Notes under the pieces: generated by a model | What the model saw: the letters and a program-made list of their open reading frames with translations, nothing else | Database searches by the model: none | Told to the model about the DNA's origin: nothing | Made by a program: the position numbers and the translations under genes | DNA from: Flaveria trinervia | Lineage: Eukaryota > Streptophyta > Magnoliopsida > Asterales > Asteraceae | Direction: 5' to 3' | Length of the DNA stretch: 64,000 nt | NCBI GenBank assembly: GCA_025506515.1 | Contig: CM046458.1 | Span: forward strand, 39,297,082-39,361,081 | Shown: piece after piece, positions 1-10,594 of the stretch | Position numbering within the stretch: the stretch's first letter is position 1 | How the letters are laid out: each line of letters begins with the position of its first letter

Positions 1-2922
1 CCTGAGGTTGTTCAGTTGCCACAACCTCTATCTCAAGAATTTCTTGAATTGGGGAGAGGGTAGGGCCATTTGTGTATAGCCTTTTGTGCCTTTTTTCTTT
101 GATCTTAAGAAGCAACTCTACCTCCTATACCTCCTTCCTCTCTTTAGACAACTCCATCTCTGCCAGTTCATTTAATTCTTCTAAAGAAAGATAGATAAAT
201 TCATCTACTTCATAGTTCTCGGTCCCTAAGTAGTTTATCTTGGCTGCCCTCAACTTATTATTTTGAGTGTTTGGACTCGGGCAGCCCTGATAGTAGCTTC
301 TATGAAGCCTGGGGACCCACTTGAACTCTTTCCTTTTAATTTCCTCTCTCTCTCCTCGATCTCCTAAGGAGTCAATTTCCTTTTTCCTTTGTCACTCACA
401 AGCCTTTGTGACTTAGGTGAAAAGAGCTTTGGCCTTCATTGCTTGATGAAGTTGTCAAGCTCTACCCATAGAGAGGCTATGAAGCACCTTCACCAGCTAG
501 TGTCTCACTAAGGGTAATGGCTGCTAAAGAAGTGCCTATCTCAAGGTTCACAAGTTCAACTATTTGGCCTTAGGCTTCCCCTTTGAAGCTAATCTTAAGG
601 TCCACCTCAACATCCAGTTGACCTATAATCTAACCTCTATCCTTTGTATATATAGTCTTGATCTTAGCTTGAACTCTTCTAGTACCCTTTCTTGAATCCT
701 ATTTGCTAACCTTGCAGCTTTCCTGTGTTGACTTGGGTTGGCAAGTGGAAGGTCAATCAGATAGGTACTTGTATAGAATCTCATGCTTGTAAAGATAAAG
801 ATTTCCGGTTTCACCTGAGTTCTAGAGATTATCAAAGCTCTCCTATCAGCGTCATACCTCCATCCCATGATTGGATTCTCAAAGTGATAAGATAATAGGC
901 ATAGTTCTAGTAATACCCTCCTCAAATAGACTATGTATAAGTGAGTCCACATCAATGTGAACTTGAGGAGGTTTCTAAGTATGGACAATTGCAAGTGAGG
1001 GTTGTGAATCCTCAAAGTCCATACTATGTGAAGAACTCCCAGGTTTTGTAATTGCTTGGACTTTCTCCCCTCTTTTGGTAGTATCACCCTCTTGCATAGG
1101 TGAGTTGGGGATTAAGTCTATCACATCCACTAGTTCTTGTGTTCCTGGTTGAGTCCTTCTTAAATTTCTCCTAGTTAGTTTTTCCTTAAGATCAGAAATA
1201 TTAAGTTGTTAATCATTGACCCTTCTTTGCAAGGTAGTCACTTGAGATTCCAAGTGACTAACCTTGGAGACTATATAGGTGCATTCTTTGGTCAGCTTTT
1301 GCACCTTTAGCCTCATGTTCCCCTCATCTTTATTAGAAGAGTCATAGGGGAATGAGAGAATAAGACCGAAGTCTTCTTCCTCATCACTAGCATGATGTTC
1401 TTGGCTACTAGATTTCCCCTCCATAATGACAACTTCAGTTGAAATGTCAATGGGTTGGGTTGCCATAGTTGAGGTTTTAATAATTTATCACTTGAATGTG
1501 GACCTCTTGAACAGGTTTAGGTAGATCTACCTCAGTTGTGGGTGGATGATGTGGGTTAGACATGTGAGAGGTAGGAGTGCTTATTTCTCCTTGAGCAAGG
1601 GTGGAGAAGAGAGACTCATGGTACTCACTGAATCCCATATCTTCATCATCATAGAATTCTGGGTTGGTAATTGGTTGGTTAGATTAAGAGGCTAGAGACG
1701 GTAGCTGTCCCCTGAAGGTTCTTCACTAGAGTTTTAAGACTCCAAGTGAAGGATTAAGGTTGTTGGGGTTGTGAGCTCATCAGGATAAGCATAAGGAACC
1801 TTAGCACTGTTCATTAATGAGATGGGAGTGGCTTGCTACTCAGGGGAAATGGAGCTCCAGTGTCCACTTCCTCATGTATGGGTGGTGATACAGGGGCCTG
1901 CAGAAGTTGAGTAACTTGTGCAGGGGTTCTTTTAGATTTTCTTTGGTAGATGGCTATTTGTGGTTGTGTGGGTTGTTGTGAAGTCGAAGGTGTAAGTTTA
2001 ACACTAGCTGGTGCTACTAGGTTGCCATCTGGAGCAATGAGCTCTAACATTTTTGGGACACGGGTTGTTTCTACCCCTGAGAAGCCCACATTAGGCTTTC
2101 TCATTTTCTTAAATATATCGGGCTTTATCCGTCCTAATTTTAGAACCTTACCTGTTCCCTTCAACTGTGACCCCAATTCACAGTTGAGAATGTGCTGGAC
2201 ATATCTAGGGAACATGTAATATTCTAAGGAGTGAACGTTTGCAAGAAAATTAGTATATACAAAATGTGAATACCTGAACTTGACCCCCTGAACCATCCTA
2301 TTAACTATGAACGAGAGATCCTCATGAATCTGGTCCCATCCTCCATGCTTATTGGACAAGCTATGTATGACCACATGGAGGAGGTACCTCCACTGAGAAG
2401 AGACCTTCCCTTTCCTGAAGGTTTTGACAATAAAGCCTCCTTAATAACCCATATATCCAAAGGAATATTTAATATCAGATTTAGGGAAGGACACATCACA
2501 TTCTACATCATCCAGCTCAAGATGAGTGTTTATTGATGCTGGAGTGATGAAGATTGTGCTCCCTTGCACTATGGCAGACAGTGCCTTCTCCCTGTCCATG
2601 GTGACCCTCTTAGCAAGTCCTCCAAAAGTCCAAGAGATGATCCTCATAGAGTAGAGGATCTATGTTGAAGGAGGTGAAGTAGTTTGAGAGAGTAAGAAAG
2701 CGTTAAACATCTAAGAAACCAGAATCTTTCTCAGAGTCCAATAGAGCAACCTGAATATGTTTCCTCTGAAGGTGCATGGAGAATCGGGTTGGTTTCTATG
2801 GTCAGGGCTGGCCAATTTAGGTAGCTTTGTTGTGAAGGAAGGTAAGAACAAAGATAGTTTGTGGGTGAATTTAGGTTAGAGAAGTTTGTAGATGAAGAAG
2901 ATAGTGAAAGAGGGGGAACCAT
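1..2922 (-). pseudogene. SIRE ORF3 (post-pol third ORF), copy A2, broken
   Basis: This is the third ORF found after pol in these SIRE elements; its function is unknown. It is broken into open pieces at 2647-2441, 2374-1814, 1466-1209 and 1087-623. The 2374-1814 piece carries the best conserved block, with FRYSHFVYTN, YYMFPRYVQHILN and VGFSGVET, which recurs in copies A and D. The 1466-1209 piece is acidic and then looks coiled-coil (heptad-like Leu/Val spacing). Part of the 1087-623 piece contains MGWRYDADRRALIISR, which matches D. The start is uncertain: the ATG at 2922 is not conserved in copy A. From memory the family resembles Asteraceae proteins with a YPRF-type motif after an SPQWK motif. 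The 3' end lies outside the window. Confidence 0.6.
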
Positions 2923-3570
2923 TGAGTATATATATATATATATATATGAAATGGATATTAGACAAAGTTATTGCAACAAGATAAACTTTGAAATCTGGAT
3001 GTCGGTCCCACCTTTGAAAAATTTTCCGAAATGGTAGTTTTGTTGGAAGTCGAAAATCTTCCAAAGGTATTTTGTCTTTGGAAGATTTTATAAAAATTTC
3101 TAAAGCTAAATTGACTTCGGAAGATATGCCTGAGTATTTTGGAATTTTGCTTCGGAAGAAAAATACTTGGAGTATTTATGCTTTGAGACATATTTGATTT
3201 CGTAAAAGATTAAAACTGAGAAGTTTTACTCATTGAAAGAGTAGATCTTCCGAGTGTGAATTGATTTCGAAAGAAATTGTACTTCATATGCATATAAGTA
3301 CTTATAGTCATATTAAGCTTCGGAAGATATTTCAAAAAATCTTCTTAAGGTAAATGTTTTATGAGTAGTTATTTGATTTGAAGACATAATGTTCTTCCGA
3401 AGACAACTTAAGAACTTTTGAAGGAAATATATTGTAAATTTCCAGAAATCTAAGGAATATTTAAAAAGTATTTCTTCCAAAATAACTGGGCTTATATAGG
3501 TGAAGATTTGGAAAAATTAGGACACACATGTTCTTAGAAACATTTTTGAATTAAGTGCTTAAGAAAATAT
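2923..3570 (-). other. pol-ORF3 spacer of copy A2 with CTTCGGAAG motifs and a TA run
   Basis: Non-coding stretch between the end of pol and ORF3. It contains four exact CTTCGGAAG/CTTCCGAAG motifs (3115-3123, 3150-3158, 3318-3326, 3394-3402) and several one-base variants, the same motif that fills the LTR of element G. A (TA)n run at 2927-2947 sits where the TATA-like TATATA (8755-8760) lies in copy A, directly before ORF3. That suggests a promoter that has expanded by slippage, but this is inference. Confidence 0.5.
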
Positions 3571-4250
3571 ATTCAATGTTAATAATCACAATAGCTGCTA
3601 CAAGATATTTAAATCTCTATTCATCAAAACCTTTTGTGAACAGATAAACATATTGTTCATTTGTGTTAACTTTGACTACTTTTATCAATCCTTTTTCAAA
3701 GTTATCTCTAATTAGATGATACCTGATGTTGATGTGTTTTTTCCTTGAGTGATGCACATGATTCTTTATGATAGAGATAACACTATTTTTGTCTTTCTAG
3801 ATTGGAGTGTCCTAGAATTTGAATCCATAGTCCAGCATTTGATTTTGAATCCAAAGCACTTGAGCACAACAGCTAGCATCAACAATGCCATGAGACTATC
3901 CTTCCGCCAAGGAATTAACATCTCCTAGATGTGGACTTTATAGTCATGTTGCAACCACCATAGTCACTATCTGTATAAGCATATAGATTGAAGTTGGAAT
4001 TCTTTGGATACCAAAGGCCTAGTTTAGGAGAACCTTTAATATATCTAAGAATCCATTTAATAACAACCAGGTGTGACATCTTGGGGTTGGCTTGATAACT
4101 TGCACATATGCATGTAGAAAATATGATATCAAGCTTGCTAGCGGTGAGGTACATAAGAGACCCAATCATAAAGACGTTCACCCAAACACTCCCCCTCAAG
4201 GTCTGGTCCAACAGAGTGATTTCTAGCTATGGGTTTCTTTGCAAACTTAC
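3571..4250 (-). pseudogene. copia RT tail and RNaseH, copy A2, broken
   Basis: The open part at 4211-3915 reads MIGSLMYLTASKLD, then a Tyr-Thr-Asp-Ser-Asp-Tyr-Gly-Gly block and KSTSRRC, the junction of RT and RNaseH in plant copia pol. Further down the minus strand, the region from the RNaseH Glu motif to the pol end is recognisable by comparison with copy A, but it has stops and a deletion that removes the AEAEY-type motif. No complete catalytic set remains, so it is not functional. Pol ends near 3571. Confidence 0.75.
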
Positions 4251-4330
4251 ACTCAATCATGTTGAATCTGGTAAGTATATCATGTTGAATCTGGTAAGTG
4301 ATTTCTAGCTATGGGTTTCTTTGCAAATTT
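4216..4330. repeat. local tandem duplication at the A2/A junction
   Basis: A unit of about 33 bp starting GTGATTTCTAGCTATGGG occurs at 4216-4248 and again at 4298-4330. Between them a 20-bp unit ending GAATCTGGTAAGT is itself doubled (4258-4277 and 4280-4299). The duplicated sequence belongs to the RT tail of copy A2. Confidence 0.7.
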
Positions 4331-4340
4331 ATCCTTTTAT

Positions 4341-4602
4341 CAGTCCCTAAAAGTATTTGAGGAAAATACCAATAAGGTTTGATCCTGATTGCTTATATGA
4401 CCTTGATTTAGTTACTAACTGTTTTAAGAAATCCTATTGGTATTTTCCTAAAGCTTGTCATGTGAAAAATAAGTCTTTTCCTTTATCAACAACAAAAAAT
4501 GATCCTGAAAGCCTGAATATAGGATCAATCACAATTGCATTGTCTTCAGTTTACTTTGACAAGCCAAAGACCAATAAGGCTTGGGTTTCCAAATATAACT
4601 AG
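4341..4602 (+). pseudogene. mosaic gag tail of copy A
   Basis: The open frame at 4357-4602 joins two unrelated parts of the element. Its first 25 residues (PDCLYDLDLVTNCFKKSY) match the region after integrase (compare G near 32370). The rest (IGSITIALSSVYF, then PKTNKAWVSKYN) matches the end of gag just before protease in G. A 17-18 bp inverted repeat (4360-4377 against 4433-4449) flanks the foreign 55 bp. This looks like a template-switch or repair scar. Confidence 0.65.
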
Positions 4603-4620
4603 CCACCTCTTTTTGTGTAG

Positions 4621-5800
4621 GAACAACTAAAGACAAAGAGGAATCTATGGATCATTGATAGTGGCTATTTCAAGCACATGACAGACAATGGCTCTTTGCT
4701 TTAAAACTTTGAGAATAATGATAGAGGGTAAACTTCTTTTGTTGGAGATTCAGGTGGTTACATTACTGGAAGAGGCAGAGTCCTAAATGGTAAGCTCAGC
4801 ATTGGAAGGAAAACTTTGTCAAGGAGCTTGGGTACAATTAAGTGTATCCTAATTTTGTGATAAGAGACACCACATGCTCTTCACTGAGCATGAGTGCATT
4901 GTTCTAAGCCTGGGTGCTCAAGCCCCCAAGAAAGGGAACATGTACAAGATGGATGTGCAAGAAACATCCCCTTTAGGAGAAGTTTCTTACTTTCTATCTA
5001 AATCAAATAATGATGAGATTTTAGTTTGGCATAAAAGAATATGTCATATAAACTTTAAAATCATGAATAAATTAATTAAGAATGACTGGGTAAGTAGAGT
5101 GCAAAATAAAGAGTTTACAAGTGATGACCATTGTGTTGCATGTCTGAGAGGAAAGCAACAAAGTGAATAAATTGAAGAATGAGCAATGTAAACTCTAAGA
5201 ATATGAATCAATTAATTAAGAATGATTTTGTAACTAGAATGCCAAAGAAAGAGTTTACAAGTGATGATCATTGTGTTTCATTCCTGAACAGGAAGCAACA
5301 CAGGGTTCTCACAAACCAAAGGAAAGAAACTCTGTCAATACAACCCTACATTTATTACATTTAGATCTTTTTGCCCCACCAATATAATAAGTCTAGGAAG
5401 GACCTCATATTGTTTGGTGATAACAAATGATTTCACAAGATTCACTTGCTTCTTCTTCCTTAAAACTAAGGATGAGACTCCTGGTATCTTGAAGAACTTT
5501 ATTCTGAAAATTGAGAATCAATATGATAACAAGGTCAAAACCATAAGATGTGATCAAGGAACTTAATTCAAGAACCATTTCCTTGATACATTTTGTGATG
5601 AAAACCATATTACAAGACATTATAGCGCTCCTAGGACTCCTCAGCAAAATGGTGTTGTTGAGTGGAGAAACCAGACCCTTATTGAAGCTGCAAGAACCAT
5701 ATTATCTAACTCTAACTGCCCATCACCTTCTGGGAAAAGGCAGTCAACATTATCTACTATGTGTAGAATATAGTATTAGTAGTTAACACTAATTATGTGC
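4621..5800 (+). pseudogene. copia protease and integrase of copy A, broken
   Basis: Protease is recognised by WIIDSG at 4648-4665 with the catalytic Asp at 4657-4659, followed by HMT. The integrase zinc-binding region follows (WHKRICHINF, then DDHCVACLRGKQ). Part of it is duplicated: about 5041-5165 and 5181-5303 are direct copies, so the Cys-x2-Cys half appears twice. The second copy has lost one Cys (CVSF). The catalytic core after 5365 is only traceable through stops in several frames. Confidence 0.7.
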
Positions 5801-8152
5801 TCTGGCAAAAAAGGAGACCTTTCATTGGTTTTCTAAGATCATTTGGATGTCCTTGACCATCTTGAATACCAAAAATCAAGTAGCTAAATTTGCTAAGAAA
5901 TCAGATAATGGAAACTCTATTAGATACTTTTCCAAAGCTAAGGTTTATAGAGTATACAATCTCAAAACTACAGTAGTTGAGAAGTCAACCAATGTGACCT
6001 TCATGAGCGCACTCCTTGTGTGAAAGGTTCTGGTCCTGATTGGTTGTTTGATCTTGATTTAGTTACACATATTTTAACAAATATTGTGAGAATGTTTCAG
6101 GAACTACATGTGACTTATCAATAGGAGATCCTGACTTAAGATTTGAGTTGAGAAAACCAAGCAAGAAAACTATTTCAGCTCTAGTGGTAACTAATCCCGC
6201 AGATGGAGTTCTTATCAGCACAACCATGACAAATTTAGCTGATACGTATGTGGTGCCTATGAATTCTAGCTTAGAGCCACAAAACTTAAATGAAGGAACT
6301 TCTATGTACAAGGAAAGAGAGGTGGTGATTATGATTAAGAATTTCTTGATGCTTATAACCACTCCATAAAAGACAACATCAATGATGTCACACACTCATT
6401 GGATCAAGCTTACCTTGATAAGTTTGTTGATGTGGTGGGTGCACTCCATTGCAAGATCTGAATTTCATTAATTTGGATCTATCCAATCAACTTGCTATGA
6501 TTCTTCAACTAAGAATCCACAAGTCACACCCTATGAGAGACATCATTAGAGATGTAGACACAAAGGTGAGAACAAGAGGATAAACCGATGAAAACAAATC
6601 TTAGTCTATACATTGTTTCTTGTCCCAGATAGAGCCCAAGAAAGTTAATGAAGCTTTGAAGGATGGTAGTTGGGTTGAACCAATACCGGTGGGCTATTTC
6701 AATTCAGAAGGCAAAAGATTTGAAACTTATGTCCTCTTCCTCAAGGGAAGACCACCATAGATACCAAATGGGTTTTTGGAACAAGAAGGATGATAAAGGA
6801 CTTGTCATCAAGAACAAGGCTAGACTAGTTGTTCAATAATACACACAAGAAGAGAAGATTGACTACACATATATTTTTGCTCTGGTGTTAAGACTTGAAG
6901 CTGTTAAGATCTTCCTTAATTTTGCTGCATATAAGGATTTCAAGGTCTACCAACTTAACATCAAGTGCATTTACTTATATGGGGTGACTAATAAAGAGGT
7001 GTATGTTAAACAACCACTTGACTTTGAAGACCCAGATCATCATGATTATGTCTACAAGCTTGATAAAACTCTTATGGGCTGCACTAAACTCCAAAGAAGT
7101 GGTATCAGACACTATCTTAGTATCTTTATCAGCACGACTACAAGTGGGGTTCCATAGATGGAACACTCTTCATTAAAAGAATAGGAAATGACTTAATGAT
7201 AGTTCAAGTTTATGTAGATGACATTATTTTTGGGTCACCCAATCCAAAGATCTACAAAGACTTTGAGAAGCTGATGAAAAGTAGATTTTAAATAAGTGTC
7301 ATCGGGGAACTAAATTTATTTCTAGGAATTCAAGTAAAGTTTGATGATAATGTAATCTTCATAAGTCAGTCAAGGTATGTATAAAACAGACTGACATGAT
7401 TCAACATGACTGAATGTAAGGTGGCAAAGACACCCATAGCAAGAAACCACTACCTTAGACCTGATCTTAAGGGGGGAGTGTGTGGATTAATATCTCTACA
7501 AGGCTATGATTGGTTCTCTTATGTACCTCACAACCAGCAAGCCTAATATCTTGTTTGCCACATGAATTTGTGGATGATATCAAGCCAACCCTAAGATGTT
7601 GAACCTAGTTGCTATCAAGAGGATTATTAGATATCTCAAAGGTGCTCCAAAACTAGGCCTTTGGTATCCAAAGAATTCTAACTTCAATCCGTATGCTTAT
7701 AAAGATAGTGACTTTGGTGGCTGCAATATGACTGCAAAGTATACATCTGGGGGATGTCAATACCTTGGTGAAAGGATAGTCTCATGGCAATACAAGAAAC
7801 AATCCTGTGTGTCTGCATCAAGTGCTGAAGGTGAATAAATTACTGCTACTAGCTGCTATGCTCAAATGCTTTCGATTCAGAATCATATGCTTGACTATGG
7901 ATTCACTTTAGAGAGACTCTCATTCACATAGACAACTGTGCTATCTCTGTCATAGAGAACCCTATGTAGCACTCAAGGACAAAACACATCAACATAAGGT
8001 ATCATTTGATTAGAGATAGTTTTGAAAAAGGATTGATAAAACTAGTGAAACTTAACACAAAAGAACAATATACTGATCTATTCACAAATGGTTTTGATGA
8101 ACAGAGATTTATGTATCTTGTATCAGCTATTGGGATGATTAACTTTGAGTAG
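5801..8152 (+). pseudogene. copia RT and RNaseH of copy A, broken
   Basis: After a variable linker (5801-6600), RT is visible as pieces: KARLVVQ near 6820, the 6885-7157 piece with FKVYQLNIK and LDKTLMGC, and the catalytic YVDD at 7211-7222. RNaseH follows at 7596-7838 (KLGLWYPKNS, DSDFGGCN, SASSAEGE then a stop). Pol ends at TAG 8150-8152. Stops and shifts interrupt every domain, so it cannot encode a working polyprotein. Confidence 0.75.
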
Positions 8153-8874
8153 ATTTTTCTTAAAATAAATCAAGATTAACTTTAAATATGTGTGTCCTAA
8201 GTTATCTGTATCATCACCTACATAAGAAAACATTTCAAATGATATTTTTTATTTGGAAAATTTTGGACATACTTTCTCTCGGAATACATTAAGTTGTATT
8301 CAGAAAAACATTATGTCTTCAAAACTAATGACTACTTATAAGATATTTACCTTTGGAAGAAATTCGAATACATCTTCCAAAGCTTAAATATGCTTCTAGG
8401 TACCTATATGGTATTGAAGGACAATTTTCTTCCGAAACTAATTAAGCCTCGAAAGATTTATTCTCTTGTGAATAAAACTTCTTAGACTTAATCTCTTCCA
8501 AAACCAATGTGTCTCCGAAGTAAAAATAATCTAATCATTTTCTTCCAATGATAAATTTCCATGAAGTTTAGGAATATATACCAAGTCAAACTGGCTTCGG
8601 AAGCTTTTATAAAACATCTGAAGAAAAATTAACTTTGGAAGATTTTTGACTTCCAATAAAACTACCATTCTCAGCGTTTTTTCAGAGGTGGGACCGACAT
8701 CCGAATTTCAAAGTTTATCAATCTGCATTAACATTGCCTTTAATCTATTTCACATATATACATCATAAACAGTTCCCCCTCTTTCATTTTCCTCTTCATC
8801 TTCAAATCTTTCTAACCACATTCACCCATAAATCGCCTTTGTTCTTACCTTTCTTCATCTCAAAGCTACTCAAA
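8153..8874 (+). other. pol-ORF3 spacer of copy A
   Basis: Non-coding spacer equivalent to 2923-3570 of A2. One exact CTTCGGAAG lies at 8595-8603; other copies have one or two changes. A TATATA at 8755-8760 precedes the presumed ORF3 start by about 115 bp. I see no ORF in it. Confidence 0.5.
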
Positions 8875-9579
8875 ATGTCCATGTATTTACACAGGCAACA
8901 CCATTAGGTGCTCTGTTAACATATGAAAAAGTTCCTGGTTTCTTAGATATTTGTCGGTTCTTGACTCTATCAAACTACTTCACCTCCCTCACCATAGATC
9001 CTCCACTATAGGAAGATTAATTTTTAGGGTTTTGGAAGACCTGTGAAGAGGTCATTAGGGATGGGAGAAGGCACTATCTACCATAGCGCAGGGTAGGACA
9101 ATTCAATCACTCTAACCACCATAAACACCTGTCTCAAGCTAAATGATGAAGAAGGCAAATTGTCCTTCCCAAACTTGTTATGAACCAGTCCTATAGGAAT
9201 ATGGGCTATGAGGGTGACTACTTAGTAAGAACTTAAGGAAAGGGAATGTCTCCTCCTAATGGAAGTACCCAATCTATGTGGCATACACTTCTATCAAACA
9301 AGCATGGAGGCTTGGATCAAATTCAAGAGGAACTTTCCTATATAGTCCATGGCATGGTTCATTGTGTTAATTTAAGGTACTCTCAATTTGTATATACAAA
9401 TTTTCTTACAAGCTTAGAATAGAATATTACATGTTCCATGAATATGTTCAACACATTCTTAACTATAAATTGGGCTCAGGGTTAAAAGGAACATGTAATG
9501 TCCTAAAAATGGGATTGATGAAGCTAGACATCTTCAGGACAGTGAGAAAGCCAACTGTGGGCTTCTCAGGGGTAGAAAC
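8875..9579 (+). pseudogene. SIRE ORF3 of copy A, first part
   Basis: Homologous by reading to ORF3 of A2 and D, but full of stops. The clearest part is 9431-9613, where MFHEYVQHILNY, LGSGLKGT and VGFSGVET match the conserved block; the residues past 9579 already belong to B's LTR. The reading resumes at 21832. The possible ATG at 8875-8877 is not conserved in A2, so the start is doubtful. Confidence 0.6.
9575..9579. repeat. target-site duplication GAAAC, left copy (element B)
   Basis: GAAAC stands directly outside the LTR end at 9580 and is repeated exactly at 21832-21836. It lies in ORF3 of copy A. Confidence 0.9.
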
Positions 9580-10364
9580 TGTTAAGATCTTAGCATCTAG
9601 TTTGATCAATTAGATTGGATTTGCAGTGGAATGAGCTCATGAATTAACAAATTTAAACAAAAACACATGAAATTTATCAATGAAACAGTGTTTGTTATAG
9701 AGAGATAATTCCTGCCAAAAGGAATATATTCATTCAATACACGCTTTGGCTGGCTTCACGCGCCGTTACAATTAGGTCATCTTTCCTTATAAGGGAAGCC
9801 GACGTCAGTTGATGTCACTTGACAGTGACATATAACTGTTATTTAACTACTGAAAGTTACACAACTACTGAAGATGTCAAACAACTGACATCTTCTAACA
9901 AAAAATACCAAGTGTTAACTATCACTACAACTACTGAAAAGAAACTACTGAAACAACAACGACTGAAGAACATGCTCTTCAGTCGTTTTACAAGTACTGA
10001 AATAGAAAATAAAACTACTGAAAGGAAACCATCACAACAACTGAAGAATGCTTCTTCAGCTGTTGTGACAAACTCTAAAGGCTTCAGTACTTGGACTTCT
10101 TGAACTTCAGCTGTTGTCATCAGCTGATGTCTTCAGATGTTGTCGTCAGTCTTTGTACTTCAGCTGTTGATCTTTAGTACTTTAGTCTTCGTCTGTTGAT
10201 CTTCAGACTTTGGTCTTCAGCTGTTGAAGTCTTCAGTACTTTAGTCTTCAGCTGTTGATCTTCAGACTTTGTCAAACAGCTGATCAAGTCTTCAGCAGTT
10301 ATTGTGATGTCTTGTGGGACTTAAAGGTTTTTCTTATCTGGCTCATTGGTTCTTTTGTCCAACA
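9580..10364 (-). repeat. 3' LTR of element B
   Basis: It matches 21047-21831 over its whole length and is the same size (785 bp). On the minus strand it begins TGTTGGAC and ends TTAACA. Its central part (about 9860-10300) is packed with CAGTACT, CTGAAGA and CAGCTG motifs. Many differences from the 5' LTR are C/T or G/A changes at former CpG sites. The U3 palindrome is present at 9811-9832 with one mismatch. Confidence 0.92.
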
Positions 10365-10376
10365 AACTCCCCATGA
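10365..10376 (-). promoter_or_regulatory. polypurine tract of element B
   Basis: On the minus strand CATGGGGAGTT abuts the start of the 3' LTR (TGTTGGAC at 10364), the position where plus-strand priming is expected. Confidence 0.6.
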
Positions 10377-10594
10377 ACCAATGCTTCCGAAACCTTTAAG
10401 CTTATTGAAGATGTCCCACTTATTATGGCAGAAAGATTGGTCTTTTTGTCTTCTAGATCAGCTCAGAAGTGACCCTTGTAAGCATAGGCCTGGGAAGAAG
10501 TCTCAATAATCTGTTTGACAAAGGATGGATGGGAACTCTGTCTTGGGGAACTGGACACAGAGCTGTTACCCCATCAATGAGATCTACTTCCCAA

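Larger units (their letters stand above)
1..4340 (-). mobile_element. SIRE-type Ty1/copia copy A2, 3' part only
   Basis: Read on the minus strand, this stretch holds in order a piece of RT, an RNaseH tail, a 0.65 kb non-coding spacer and a long third ORF, which is the 3' half of a SIRE-like copia element. It resembles copy A (4341-9579, plus), which faces the other way, and element D (41544-54212, minus). No LTR or PBS of this copy is in the window; the element runs off the left edge inside ORF3 and is cut at about 4340 against copy A. The family assignment (family 2) comes from the CTTCGGAAG motifs in the spacer, shared with the LTRs of G and D. Confidence 0.75.
4341..9579 (+). mobile_element. 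SIRE-type Ty1/copia copy A, first part (interrupted by B)
   Basis: In plus order it holds a scrap of gag, protease, integrase, RT, RNaseH, a spacer and the start of ORF3. It has no 5' LTR or PBS and begins in a scrambled junction at about 4340-4450. Its ORF3 stops at 9579 and resumes at 21832, because element B is inserted there with the target duplication GAAAC. It belongs to family 2 by similarity to G. It is heavily decayed, with many stops and indels, so it is older than B. Confidence 0.8.

Noticed and set aside
1950..2219. Plus-strand Cys-rich ORF
   Set aside because: It is the antisense shadow of the ORF3 conserved block on the minus strand.
1..4340. A2 and A as one simple inverted duplication
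   Set aside because: They cover different parts of the element and differ too much; two separate insertions or a complex rearrangement fit better.
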